Assembly: GCA_902575725.1 (NCBI GenBank) | Contig: CACGSS010000001.1 | Coordinates: 62,001-126,000 of the forward strand | Length of the DNA stretch: 64,000 bases | Direction of reading: 5' to 3' | Source: an uncultured Alphaproteobacteria bacterium | GTDB lineage: Bacteria; Pseudomonadota; Alphaproteobacteria; HIMB59 | Shown: piece after piece, positions 9,013 to 18,154 of the stretch | Layout of the letters: each line of letters begins with the position of its first letter | How positions within the stretch are numbered: the first letter of the stretch is position 1 | Notes under the pieces: generated by a model | Seen by the model: the letters and a program-made list of their open reading frames with translations, nothing else | The model's database searches: none | What the model was told of the DNA's origin: nothing | Position numbers and translations under genes: made by a program

Positions 9013-9854
9013 ATCCTAGGATCAACTATTTTTTTTTCAATAGTTGATAATTTTTTGAAAAAATTCGTTTTCAAATAATAGAAATCAGATGATAAAAATT
9101 CACTAAGATGTTTTATATTATCAATACCAATAACTATTTTATTAATATTTTTTAAAGAGTTATAAAAAGATTTAATTGCTTGTAAACTGTTCATGTTATG
9201 TTTATTTAAAAAATTGATCCAATTTTGAATATAATATTTTTCATAAGAATGAAAATTTATATTTTGGAAATTAACAAGTTTTCCTTGCAAAAAAATTGAT
9301 CTAGCAATTATTTCAATATTATTTTTTTGACAAACGTCATAATAAGGGTTCAATAAAAATCTCTGGTCAAATATGTTTAGTGGTAATTGGATAGTATCAG
9401 GTAAAGGAAAGTCTCTGGAATAAAGTACATCAATATCGTATATGGAATAACCAATTTTATTTATTAAATTAAATGCTTTGTATCGTTCCAAAACATTGTA
9501 GATATAAATTATCTGTCTATTTGTTAATAGTTCTGGTGATCGGATATATATTGTCTTGAATTTATATCCCTCGTCAATCATCTTGTTTAAAAAATTCAAA
9601 TCTTTAAAAATATTATTGTTGTTAATTTTGGTATCAATGAAAAATCTCCTTTTTTTGAACAAATTCAGTGAATTATAGGAATTTGAGTAATCAAAAGACC
9701 AATCAAGTTGATTAATTTTATTTTTTTTTAAGTAATTCAAAAATTTATTTTTATTTTGAAAACTTATTTTTTTATTACTTAGACCATAATTATTATTAAT
9801 ATTTGCTAATCCAAGTATTATTTTTTTATGAAATTGATTTAATGATTTTTTCAA
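9000..9854 (-). CDS. Aldo/keto reductase family protein
   Basis: 284-residue divergent aldo/keto reductase barrel. ILGLANINNNYGL matches the family opening LGxAxFGxxYG. LDWSFDYSNSYNS places Asp and Tyr of the catalytic tetrad, and FFIDTKINN places the Lys. AKRs of this type recur in nonulosonate and spore-coat-like polysaccharide clusters, often beside a cytidylyltransferase-aminotransferase, and may reduce a keto sugar. It starts at TTG 9854, overlapping pseB by 29 bp, and overlaps the downstream fusion by 13 bp, so it is firmly within this operon. The substrate is unknown. Confidence 0.75.
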   Translation of the reverse strand: MKKSLNQFHKKIILGLANINNNYGLSNKKISFQNKNKFLNYLKKNKINQLDWSFDYSNSYNSLNLFKKRRFFIDTKINNNNIFKDLNFLNKMIDEGYKFKTIYIRSPELLTNRQIIYIYNVLERYKAFNLINKIGYSIYDIDVLYSRDFPLPDTIQLPLNIFDQRFLLNPYYDVCQKNNIEIIARSIFLQGKLVNFQNINFHSYEKYYIQNWINFLNKHNMNSLQAIKSFYNSLKNINKIVIGIDNIKHLSEFLSSDFYYLKTNFFKKLSTIEKKIVDPRIWKH

Positions 9855-10845
9855 TTTGTTTATGAGTTAAAAAATTTTTATTTGTTCCAGAGTCGTATTG
9901 AAAATTTTTAGAAACAACCGTCCCTGTTTCTTTAAAATAATTTTTCTTATAGTCTTTAAATTGAAATTTCATTTCAATTGATGGTGTAATTAAAAAATAT
10001 TCTTTAAAGTTAAGGGTTTGATAAGCTGACTCTAATGGACATAAAAGTTCATGAATTTTTTCACCAGGTCTTATTCCTATTATTTTTTGTTTTAGGTTTG
10101 GGGCTATTACCTTAGCCAAATCTGTAATTCTTATACTAGGAATTTTTGGAACAAAAGTCTCTCCTCCGATCATGAGAGAGTGGCATTTAATGACAAAATT
10201 GACACCCTGTTCTAAAGTAATCAAAAATCTTGTCATTTCACTATGAGTTATTGGAATAAATTTTGATTTATTTTCAATAATTTTTTTAAATATAGGAATA
10301 ACAGAACCCCTTGAATTAACAACATTACCATATCTTACAATTGAAAATTTAGATTTACTTTTTCCAACAATATTATTTGCAGCAATAAATAATTTATCTG
10401 AAGCCAATTTAGTTGCACCATATAAATTTAAGGGATTAACAGCTTTGTCAGTTGAAAGTGCTATGATTTTTTCTACATTGTTATTTAATGCTGCGTCGAT
10501 AACATTTTCTGCACCATTAATGTTAGTTTTAATAGCTTCCATAGGATTATATTCAGAGGAAACAACTTGTTTTAGAGCTGCAGCATGAACAATAAAATCT
10601 ACATCCTTAGTAGCTAAATTTAATCTTTCTTTATCTCTTACATCCCCAATAAAATATCTCATCACTTTACTGTATTTTGATAAATTATTTGATAGATCAA
10701 ATTGTTTAAGCTCATCTCTTGAGTAAACAATTACTTTTTTTGGGTTTGAATTTTCAAGAATTGTCTGGATGAATTTTTTACCGAAAGACCCAGTGCCTCC
10801 AGTTACAAGTACCGACTTATTATTAAGATTATTAAGATGTTTCAT
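9826..10845 (-). CDS. pseB: UDP-GlcNAc 4,6-dehydratase (inverting), PseB-like
   Basis: First enzyme of a pseudaminate-type pathway: dehydration of UDP-GlcNAc with C5 inversion to a 4-keto-6-deoxy sugar. 339 residues. The N-terminus VLVTGGTGSFGKKF is the typical PseB Rossmann motif; YSRDELKQ, IVHAAALKQV, LSTDKAVNP and NLYGATKL (catalytic Y and K) follow the family closely. ATG start with an 86-bp gap upstream that contains a good promoter, so this gene opens a separate transcription unit running to 1377. A CapD/FlaA1-type relative with another product is the main alternative. Confidence 0.9.
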   Translation of the reverse strand: MKHLNNLNNKSVLVTGGTGSFGKKFIQTILENSNPKKVIVYSRDELKQFDLSNNLSKYSKVMRYFIGDVRDKERLNLATKDVDFIVHAAALKQVVSSEYNPMEAIKTNINGAENVIDAALNNNVEKIIALSTDKAVNPLNLYGATKLASDKLFIAANNIVGKSKSKFSIVRYGNVVNSRGSVIPIFKKIIENKSKFIPITHSEMTRFLITLEQGVNFVIKCHSLMIGGETFVPKIPSIRITDLAKVIAPNLKQKIIGIRPGEKIHELLCPLESAYQTLNFKEYFLITPSIEMKFQFKDYKKNYFKETGTVVSKNFQYDSGTNKNFLTHKQIEKIIKSIS

Positions 10846-10889
10846 TTATTGATTTAAATTTATATTATTTTTTGAAAATAATTTCATAA

Positions 10890-10917
10890 TTTATACCTTT
10901 ATTTCGTTAGTTTACAA
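10890..10917 (-). promoter_or_regulatory. Candidate sigma-70 promoter of the pseB operon
   Basis: Read on the minus strand, TTGTAA (10917-10912) is followed after 16 nt by TATAAA (10895-10890), about 45 nt before the pseB ATG. It lies in the only gap over 80 bp inside this minus-strand gene train. Assigned by eye. Confidence 0.5.
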
Positions 10918-10931
10918 TTAAATTGAATTTT

Positions 10932-12650
10932 TTATTTTTTTAGAAATTCTTTTTTATCAAATGAGTAAATTTTACCACAATTTATAAGTGTTTCTTCTCT
11001 ATGTGAAATCATCAATATAGTCTTATCTTTTTTTAAGTGGTTTATAGTGTCTAATATTTTTAATTCAGTTTTCTTATCAAGAGAACTAGTTATTTCATCA
11101 AAAATAAGTAAAGATGGATTTTTATATAAAGCTCTAGCAATTCCTATTCTTTGCCTCTGACCACCTGATATTTTTTGTCCACTCTCACCTATATTTGTGT
11201 CCAAACCTTCATCTAGATTATTTATCAGTTCATCTAAATTTACACTTTTTAATATATAATTTAAATTATTATCCTTATCAGTTAGTTTATCATTTAAAGT
11301 TATATTCTTTCTTAGTGAGCTATCTAATATAAAAGTCTCTTGAGGCACATATCCAACTTTATTAGTCCAATTTATACTTTCGGAAGACAATACATTATCA
11401 TCAATTAAAATTTCTCCAGAAGAAGGAGAAATCAAACCAGATAATAAATTAAAAAAAGTAGTTTTTCCTGTTCCGGACTTACCAACTATTCCTATAAAAT
11501 CTCCTTTTTGAATATCTAATGAAAAATTTTCAAGTATTTTTATTTGTTTCTTTGAGGGATAAAAAAAAGTGACATTTTTGAAAACAATTGATTTGTCAAA
11601 GCCCATATAGCTTTTATTTATTAATGTCTCAAATTTTTTAAATTTATTAAGCTCATTAAAAGTTTTATCAATTGCAGGAATTTGGAATCTTATTGATTGA
11701 TAACTTGTTAAAATTCTTTGAATTGAAGGAAGGACTCTAAAAGCTGCTGCAGCAAATAATGCTAAATTTGCAACAATATAATTAATATCATTCTCAAGAT
11801 AAAAAAGTGTTATTGTCAAAGATAAAAGAGCAATAAGTAAGATAAATTCAAGCCATATTTTTGGGAGATTTGCTATAATTGTTCTTTTTTTATGAACATC
11901 ATTTGAGATGTTATTATGTTCTCTAAATGAATTAAAAAAAAAATTTAAATTTTTTGATAATTTTACTTCTTTAATTCCATTTATACCCTCATTAATTTTT
12001 TGTATTCTTTTTCCTTCATGTAATTGTCTAAGATTACCCCAGTTTAATAATTTTTTTTTAAAGGCTAAATAGAATAAATAACTTGTTAAAGATATATATG
12101 AAATGATTACAATTGATCCAATAGGCTGATAAATTATTAAAACAACTGAAATACCAATTAGTACAAGTGTTTCTGTAATAATTTGAGTAGTTAATCTTAT
12201 TATTCCTGCAACACTTTCTGTTTCAATAGTTGTATTTCTTAATATAAGTGATGAATTAATTTTGACATGTTCTTTAAAGGGCATCTTTAAATAACCTTTA
12301 AAGATTGCTTCTGATAAATATATTTTAAATTTTATGTAGAAATTAGTTTGATAAATTAGTGCATATAGAAGGAAGGATAATTTAATTACAAAAAATGTTA
12401 AAAGTAACATGGAAATAAAATAAATATTTGAACTACCAAAAAAGGATGGTAAATACTGATAGTAAATTTTTGTTAAGAAAAAATTATTTGGACCACTTAA
12501 AAAAGATGAAACTAATGGAATTATAATGCTAAGTGTAAAAGCTTCAAGAAACATAACTACAAAAGATAAAAATATTAAATAAAAAATTTTATAAATACTA
12601 AAGCAGTATCTCAATAAAGTGTATATTTTATTTAAAGTACTAAAATTCAA
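10932..12650 (-). CDS. ABC exporter, fused membrane and ATPase domains (MsbA/PglK type)
   Basis: 572-residue half-transporter. About six membrane helices fill residues 20-320, and the ATPase occupies about 350-572 with Walker A GIVGKSGTGKTTF, signature SGGQRQRIGIARAL, Walker B LLIFDEITSSLD and the H-loop MISHREE. In a glycan island with no Wzx seen, a PglK-like lipid-linked oligosaccharide flippase is the most likely role; lipid or peptide export is possible. It starts at TTG 12650, sharing TTGA with the stop of the upstream gene. Confidence 0.85.
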   Translation of the reverse strand: MNFSTLNKIYTLLRYCFSIYKIFYLIFLSFVVMFLEAFTLSIIIPLVSSFLSGPNNFFLTKIYYQYLPSFFGSSNIYFISMLLLTFFVIKLSFLLYALIYQTNFYIKFKIYLSEAIFKGYLKMPFKEHVKINSSLILRNTTIETESVAGIIRLTTQIITETLVLIGISVVLIIYQPIGSIVIISYISLTSYLFYLAFKKKLLNWGNLRQLHEGKRIQKINEGINGIKEVKLSKNLNFFFNSFREHNNISNDVHKKRTIIANLPKIWLEFILLIALLSLTITLFYLENDINYIVANLALFAAAAFRVLPSIQRILTSYQSIRFQIPAIDKTFNELNKFKKFETLINKSYMGFDKSIVFKNVTFFYPSKKQIKILENFSLDIQKGDFIGIVGKSGTGKTTFFNLLSGLISPSSGEILIDDNVLSSESINWTNKVGYVPQETFILDSSLRKNITLNDKLTDKDNNLNYILKSVNLDELINNLDEGLDTNIGESGQKISGGQRQRIGIARALYKNPSLLIFDEITSSLDKKTELKILDTINHLKKDKTILMISHREETLINCGKIYSFDKKEFLKK

Positions 12651-13909
12651 TTTAGATATTTTGAAACTTCATTATATGATTGTAAATATAACTTTTTATT
12701 TCCATTCAATCGATTGATAAGAAGATTATTTTTATTTTTTTTTGAACTAAGTTGAAAAATTTCATTTTTATTTTTATAAACAATTTCTTTTAAACATTTT
12801 TTAAGTTTAGTTTTGTCGTGATTAATAAAATATGTGGCCCAATCAGGTCTTATAGATTTATGACCAGATAATTTGAGTAACTCTTTACTATAATGTGTAT
12901 ATTCAATACTAGGAACATTAAAGTATTTAAAATCTGCAAAATTAGCTGTGTTGCTGTTAGCAATCATAAATAATGACTTTTGAGCTAATATCATCGGATG
13001 TAGGTTTGATATTATATATTTATCATATTTGACTTTATTTAAAATTTTTTTCAGTGTTTCCATATTTTTAATATCTTTTCCTTTACTTGAAATAGGATAT
13101 GGTTTTAAAAAAATAGGCAAGTCTAACTTTAAATTTAAAATTTCTATCAAACACTCCTCTAGAAGAGTTTCCATAATTTTTCCAGATTTATCCCATCCAA
13201 AATCTTTGTTAAATATTCCTAATGAAATCGAAATAATTTTTTCATGCACAGGCAAGTTATTATTTTTAAACTCATTTTCAAAATATATTTTTTGATTACT
13301 CATTACAAAATTTAACCATTTCGTTGAGAGTTTTGGTTGTGTATATGACCAAAAAGAAACATTTTTATTGTACATATTTTTTTCAAGATTATAAAAATTG
13401 TTAGTGAATAATACTAAATTTTGTTTAGGTAGTTTAAAACTAGAGCTTTTAATTTTGATACCTTGCAACTTTTCACGTTCTATTTTTTTTGTAAATTCTA
13501 TAAATTTTGTATGTCCATAAGGGTCGTTTTCAAATAGAAAAACATTATATCTAAATAATTTTAAAAACTTTTTTTTTCCCTTAAGTTCAGAGAAATATAT
13601 AAAGTCAACCTTATTAAAGAACAGATTAAAAGAAATAAAAAATAATATCTTTAAAATCCAAAAAAATCTGAAAATTTTATTTAGTACTGAATTTCTTCTA
13701 TTAAAGTAAATTAGTTTACCAACTTTATTTACACAATCATTTATTACAACATTTTCTTTAATTGATTTAGTTGTAAGTTCATCGGGCGAGTAAATAATAA
13801 CATTTACTTTTTTTTTATCTAATTCCATTAGAATAGGAATGATAGTATCTATAGTTTTTAACCTTGGATTCAAAAGAACGTAAATATTATTTTTTCTATT
13901 AAAAATCAT
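12647..13909 (-). CDS. Putative surface-carbohydrate biosynthesis protein (glycosyltransferase-like)
   Basis: 420 residues, not confidently recognised. The opening IYVLLNPRLKTIDTIIPI and the central LSTKWLNFVMSNQKIYFENEF resemble proteins annotated as surface carbohydrate biosynthesis or CDP-glycerol-transferase-like (GT-B folds). The late segment NLHPMILAQKSLFMIANSNTAN, with Asn-Ser before a small helix, is typical of the donor-binding half of such transferases. There is a hydrophobic stretch near residues 85-105 but no signal peptide. It shares ATGA with the stop of the upstream dehydrogenase and TTGA with the ABC exporter, so it is part of that operon. Confidence 0.5.
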   Translation of the reverse strand: MIFNRKNNIYVLLNPRLKTIDTIIPILMELDKKKVNVIIYSPDELTTKSIKENVVINDCVNKVGKLIYFNRRNSVLNKIFRFFWILKILFFISFNLFFNKVDFIYFSELKGKKKFLKLFRYNVFLFENDPYGHTKFIEFTKKIEREKLQGIKIKSSSFKLPKQNLVLFTNNFYNLEKNMYNKNVSFWSYTQPKLSTKWLNFVMSNQKIYFENEFKNNNLPVHEKIISISLGIFNKDFGWDKSGKIMETLLEECLIEILNLKLDLPIFLKPYPISSKGKDIKNMETLKKILNKVKYDKYIISNLHPMILAQKSLFMIANSNTANFADFKYFNVPSIEYTHYSKELLKLSGHKSIRPDWATYFINHDKTKLKKCLKEIVYKNKNEIFQLSSKKNKNNLLINRLNGNKKLYLQSYNEVSKYLN

Positions 13910-14688
13910 TTACTAAATGTCAATTTTAAAGCCTCTTTTGCTTGTATTGTATTCATAAGTAAGCCATTTACGTATTGAATTTTATGATTTCTGCAGATAT
14001 TGAAGAGTTTAGTTTTATTTGGTTTATAAACTATATCAAAAATAATATTATCTTTTTTTAACAACTTAATTAAATTTTCACTTATTGGTGTTTTATTTCT
14101 ATAGCTGTGATTTAAATTGCTTCCAAGAGGTGTACAATTAATTATTAAAGATTTAGTATTGTGTAATTGTTCTATTTTTAATTTTTTAAATATTCTTACA
14201 TTATTAGATTTAAATAGAAATGATTTTGAAATAAGTATAAAATTTTTTTTCTTATACTTATTAAATAAATAAAAAAAAATTGCTTGTCCAGAACCACCTA
14301 GCCCTATTATTGTGATATTATTAAATTTTGAAATAAATGGTTTAATAGTAAAAAAAGCACCAATTACATCAGTATTGTAAGCATAAATTATTTTTTTTTT
14401 TTTAACTAATAAATTAGCAGATCTTGTTGTTTTGGCTGACAAATGAAGGACATTAGCAAACTTTAATACTTTTTTCTTGTATGGCATTGTGACAACTATT
14501 GATAAGAAATTTTGATCTTGTAAAAATTTTTTTTTCATAAAATTTTGAAAGTTCTTATTATCAATTTCATAAGGATTGAATTGTCCTTTAATATTGTTTT
14601 CTTTAAAATATTTTCTCCATATACCTACAGATCTGGGTTTATTTAATGGATAGCCAATAATTCCAAATTTATTTATGTTATTATTCAA
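13906..14688 (-). CDS. Shikimate dehydrogenase family protein (AroE-like paralogue)
   Basis: 260 residues with the AroE layout: IGYPLNKPRSVGIW at the N-terminus, VTMPYKKKV (catalytic Lys), YNTDVIGA (catalytic Asp) and the dinucleotide loop GLGGSGQAIF. The Lys/Asp pair is kept, but the substrate-carboxylate motif SLSP of true AroE is replaced by KPRS-V. This suggests a different cyclic or deoxy-sugar acid substrate. It starts at TTG 14688, 2 bp after the DAHP-type synthase gene. Its position inside a glycan operon argues against the housekeeping shikimate role, though that cannot be excluded without the rest of the genome. Confidence 0.8.
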   Translation of the reverse strand: MNNNINKFGIIGYPLNKPRSVGIWRKYFKENNIKGQFNPYEIDNKNFQNFMKKKFLQDQNFLSIVVTMPYKKKVLKFANVLHLSAKTTRSANLLVKKKKIIYAYNTDVIGAFFTIKPFISKFNNITIIGLGGSGQAIFFYLFNKYKKKNFILISKSFLFKSNNVRIFKKLKIEQLHNTKSLIINCTPLGSNLNHSYRNKTPISENLIKLLKKDNIIFDIVYKPNKTKLFNICRNHKIQYVNGLLMNTIQAKEALKLTFSK

Positions 14689-14690
14689 GA

Positions 14691-15602
14691 TTAAATAATT
14701 TTTTTGTTAAATATTTTTGAAATTTTTTTAATTGTTCTTAACGTCATATCAAAAGTCTTGAAATCTAGAGGTTGCAAAGGATCAACTTTCGATTTTGACG
14801 GTCTTGGATGAGTTTCAATTATTAATCCATCACAACCAGAAGCAACAGAAGCATATGCTAAATTGGGAACCCATGGGGCCCAAAAACTTGCATGACTAGG
14901 ATCAGAAATAACAGGTAAATTTGAAATTTCTTTTAAAGCAACTATGCCTTGAATATCTAACATAAATCTTGAAGTATCTTTATGAGTGTGAGGAGTTGAA
15001 ACACCCCTTTCACATAAAATAAGGTTTTCATTTCCCTCAGTTAAAATATGTTCTGCTGCACCTAAAAAGTCTCTTAGACTAGAACCAAAATGTCTCTTTA
15101 AAATTAATGTTTTCTTTGATCTTGCACATTCTCTTAATAATTCAAAATTTTGCATATTTCTTGATCCAATTTGAAGAATATCAACTGTTGAGGCTAATTT
15201 ATCTAAGTATTGGATTTCAGTTATTTCAGAAACATATGTAAAATTGTAGTATTTTTTTAACTCGTTTACCCATGATAGTCCATCTATGCCAACATCGTGA
15301 TACTGGTTTGATCTATATGGAAAAGTAAGAGGCTTGAAAGCATGAACTCTAAATAAATTTATTTTTAGTTTTTTAAAAAACTTGGCTACCTCGAATAAAA
15401 GTTCTTTGCTCTCAATTCCGTTAGGACCTGCAATAACTGGTAAGGTACTTTGTGTAAACTTTACTTTGGAGTTTATTTTAATTGATCTTTTTTTTTTAGA
15501 GGTAGATAAGAAAAGTTTGAATTTTAAATCTTCATCAGAAATATCTTTAGTAGGATTTTTATTTGTTAAATTTTTTACAAATATATTATTACTTTTTTTC
15601 AT
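14691..15602 (-). CDS. Divergent DAHP/KDO8P-type synthase
   Basis: 303-residue member of the superfamily condensing phosphoenolpyruvate with an aldose phosphate. Body motifs are DAHP-synthase-like (QIGSRNMQNFELLRE, LILKRHFG, ILCERGVST, DPSHA, IETHPRPS). Two key sites differ. The metal-binding Cys of GPCSVES is Asn61 in AGPNGIES, as in metal-independent KDO8P synthases. The KPRTS substrate motif reads KPLTFPY. An N-terminal extension of about 50 residues precedes the barrel. It sits between a Gfo/Idh dehydrogenase and an AroE-like gene, with a CMP-sugar synthetase upstream, so a role in making a 3-deoxy-ulosonic acid is plausible. Confidence 0.8.
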   Translation of the reverse strand: MKKSNNIFVKNLTNKNPTKDISDEDLKFKLFLSTSKKKRSIKINSKVKFTQSTLPVIAGPNGIESKELLFEVAKFFKKLKINLFRVHAFKPLTFPYRSNQYHDVGIDGLSWVNELKKYYNFTYVSEITEIQYLDKLASTVDILQIGSRNMQNFELLRECARSKKTLILKRHFGSSLRDFLGAAEHILTEGNENLILCERGVSTPHTHKDTSRFMLDIQGIVALKEISNLPVISDPSHASFWAPWVPNLAYASVASGCDGLIIETHPRPSKSKVDPLQPLDFKTFDMTLRTIKKISKIFNKKII

Positions 15603-16605
15603 TACCTAGCAAACTTTTTGTTTTATTTACAGAATGAAGCTTATTACTATCAATCAAATTCGAGTAAATAGAATTTATTAATTTAATTAAATAGATATTT
15701 TTTTCAATAGATAAATTGAAAATATCATTTTTCATTGGTGATAAAAAATATTTTAACAATTCATTATGGCTGACACCATATCCATTTTTAGTTTTAAAAG
15801 AAAATTTTTTATATTTGGAATTTAATTTACTATCAAAAAAGTTTAGAGAATTGAGAGCTATTCCAGATATTTTTAATCTATTTCTCGAACCAAATATATC
15901 AATTGACATTTCATAATCTTTGTTTGCTCTTGTTGTAGCTAAAAATGTAACAGGAATATTATTTTTTAAATTAATATTTAAAGATATGTAATCTTCCGCC
16001 TCTAGCTTTTCTTTATTGTAATGAATATTTCCATTAAAATTTCTTACTTCACCAAATAAATAATTTAAAATATCCAATAAGTGAATAGATTGGTTGACTA
16101 ATACACCCCCATCAGTTGAGTATTTTCCCCTCCAAAGACTTTGATAATATTTTTTATCTCTATGCCAAGTAAGCTTACAATCAATTAAATTAATTTTTCC
16201 AAAAAAATCTTTATTGATTAATTTTTTTGAGATTTTAATGGAAGAATTAAGTCTATTTTGAAAAACTGTCCAGCATTTTAATTTTTTTCTTTTTACTAAA
16301 TTAATTAATTTTAATCCATCTGAGTATTTTAAAACAAATGGTTTTTCAATTAATACATTAGTATTATTTTTTATAAAAAATTTTGCCTGTTCATAATGAT
16401 TGTAAGAAGGTGTACATATAATAGCATAATTAGTTTTAATTTTTTTTTTCTTAAAAGATTTAAAATCAGAAAAATAAACACCTTTAGGAAATTTATCTTT
16501 ACTGATTTTTGTATCAATTATGTATATGTTATTAAATTTATATTTTTTTAGTAGTTTTAAATAATATTTTCCAATAGACCCATATCCAAGTAAAACAATA
16601 TTCAT
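15589..16605 (-). CDS. Gfo/Idh/MocA family oxidoreductase
   Basis: 338 residues. The N-terminal Rossmann domain opens with IVLLGYGSIGKYYLKLL, and the family signature EKP is in NVLIEKPFVLKY, followed by the (beta/alpha) substrate domain with GGVLVNQSIHLLDILNYLFG. These enzymes oxidise or reduce sugar or cyclitol hydroxyls with NAD(P). It starts at ATG 16605, whose A is the last base of the upstream stop codon, and overlaps the synthase gene by 14 bp. The context suggests a sugar acid or deoxysugar substrate, not determinable here. Confidence 0.85.
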   Translation of the reverse strand: MNIVLLGYGSIGKYYLKLLKKYKFNNIYIIDTKISKDKFPKGVYFSDFKSFKKKKIKTNYAIICTPSYNHYEQAKFFIKNNTNVLIEKPFVLKYSDGLKLINLVKRKKLKCWTVFQNRLNSSIKISKKLINKDFFGKINLIDCKLTWHRDKKYYQSLWRGKYSTDGGVLVNQSIHLLDILNYLFGEVRNFNGNIHYNKEKLEAEDYISLNINLKNNIPVTFLATTRANKDYEMSIDIFGSRNRLKISGIALNSLNFFDSKLNSKYKKFSFKTKNGYGVSHNELLKYFLSPMKNDIFNLSIEKNIYLIKLINSIYSNLIDSNKLHSVNKTKSLLGNEKK

Positions 16606-17438
16606 TAAAAAAATAGCTCTATTTTATTTGACAAAATTTTTTTTTGTTTGTTTGACATTTTAGATGAATATAAATCAGAATTTTTATCAATTTTTTTAAT
16701 TAATTGCTCTTTTGTGAGAAATAGAGAAGAGTATTTTGAATTGACTCCTGTACCATCGAACCCAATATTTTTAACTAAGGAAATATTTGGAAATATTGAT
16801 TTGAGTGAATATGTATATTGGTAAAGAATGTAGTTAAGAGACCAAATATCTTTTTTTTTGTCTTTTCTATATCTAATGTTATTGAATTTATCCATAAATG
16901 ATGGGTAGTTTTTGTATTTTTTATTTTTATCCTTTAAATATCTTTTCCACTTATAGCTCCAGGAGCCCCAACCCCATGGTATGAAATGATCAAGTTTCAT
17001 AAATTTTAAAACATTCTGTTTATTATCAGCTAGCTCTTTGAATTGGAATGAACAAATAGAATTGATTTCCATGTCAAATTCATATTTTTTAAAACATATG
17101 TCAAAATATTTAAAAAAGTTTCTATAAGGTATACAGTCATCCTCTAAAACTATAAAAAAGTCATAATTTTTAGATAAATAATTTATTCCATTGGTTAATG
17201 ATTTACATAAGCCTATATTTTTTTTTTGTTTAATGATTTTCAAATTATGTATCTTTGAATTCTTCAAAATAAATAAAATATTTTCTTGAATAATGGCTTC
17301 ATTTTCATTTTTAGGACCATCAAGAAAAACAATAATGTTTTCTAATTTAAAATTTTCGAGACTTATTAGTACGCGCTTTAAATGCGATGGTCTATTATAT
17401 GCAAATAAACCTATTCCAGTTTTTAATTTTTTTTTCAA
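16605..17438 (-). CDS. Glycosyltransferase, GT-A fold (GNT-I-like)
   Basis: 277 residues. GIGLFAYNRPSHLKRVL at the start and FFIVLEDDCIPYRNFF at about residues 92-107 are the nucleotide-sugar and DxD-like metal sites of family-2/GNT-I-type transferases. The segment IPWGWGSWSYKWKRY is typical of the acceptor side of this subgroup. It starts at TTG 17438, sharing TTGA with the stop of the CMP-sugar synthetase gene. This close coupling suggests it may use, or build next to, the CMP-activated sugar, but donor and acceptor are unknown. Confidence 0.8.
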   Translation of the reverse strand: MKKKLKTGIGLFAYNRPSHLKRVLISLENFKLENIIVFLDGPKNENEAIIQENILFILKNSKIHNLKIIKQKKNIGLCKSLTNGINYLSKNYDFFIVLEDDCIPYRNFFKYFDICFKKYEFDMEINSICSFQFKELADNKQNVLKFMKLDHFIPWGWGSWSYKWKRYLKDKNKKYKNYPSFMDKFNNIRYRKDKKKDIWSLNYILYQYTYSLKSIFPNISLVKNIGFDGTGVNSKYSSLFLTKEQLIKKIDKNSDLYSSKMSNKQKKILSNKIELFF

Positions 17439-18154
17439 AAAGCTTTTTCTTTTAAATATTTTAATCGAAATTTCATAGCTTGCTCTGCTATAAAAAGATC
17501 TTCTATAGAGTGAATATCTATTTCAGCAAAAGAATCATCATGTATAACAAACTTTACATTTTTACCTATTCTTTTACCTTTTCTCCAAAACCTTGCTCTG
17601 GTTGCACAAGCAAGTGCGGTATCCTCTCTATATAGCTCGGGTGCTATTTGTCTTGATGTATATTCTCTCATCCAAGGAAGAACCTTTTGAAATTTATTAT
17701 TTTTTTTGTGCCACATGTGCTTATAAATTTTTTGAACAGTAAAACTGCTATCAATATTTTTATTATCTAATAAATTTTTTACACATTTTGAAACCCACTT
17801 AGCTTTTCTAAAAATACGGTTAGCGGTAAGGAAAACACAAATATCAAACTTAATATTCATAAAGCTTTCATATTCTAGCAAAGCGTTTTGGAGAGTTGCC
17901 TCTGTTGTAGTTAAGTCCATTGCAAATTCTTTTTTTCTTAAAAAAGGAACATTAGCACCATATCTTTTTGCTTTTTTTGCAATTTCCGCAGAGTCTGTAC
18001 TAACAAAAATGTGATCACAAACTTTACTCTCTTTGGCAGCAGCTATTGGATAATAAATCAATGGTTTTCCATTAATAAACTTTAAATTTTTAGACTTTAT
18101 ACCTTTAGATCCTCCTCTTGCTGGAATAATACAAATAACTTTTTTTTTCGTCAT
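17435..18154 (-). CDS. CMP-acyl(nonulosonate/ulosonate) cytidylyltransferase, NeuA family
   Basis: 239 residues with the CTP-binding start IIPARGGSKGIKSKN, GKPLIYYPI, FVSTDSAEIA and the late Asp pair EIDIHSIEDL, all standard for NeuA/PseF/LegF. The central LQPTSPLR stretch of the family is changed to FLTANRIFRKAKW, hinting at a different ulosonic acid. It is the second activating enzyme in the island besides the fusion at 6976-9012, so two different acidic sugars are probably CMP-activated. It starts with ATG overlapping the upstream stop by 1 bp. Confidence 0.88.
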   Translation of the reverse strand: MTKKKVICIIPARGGSKGIKSKNLKFINGKPLIYYPIAAAKESKVCDHIFVSTDSAEIAKKAKRYGANVPFLRKKEFAMDLTTTEATLQNALLEYESFMNIKFDICVFLTANRIFRKAKWVSKCVKNLLDNKNIDSSFTVQKIYKHMWHKKNNKFQKVLPWMREYTSRQIAPELYREDTALACATRARFWRKGKRIGKNVKFVIHDDSFAEIDIHSIEDLFIAEQAMKFRLKYLKEKAF

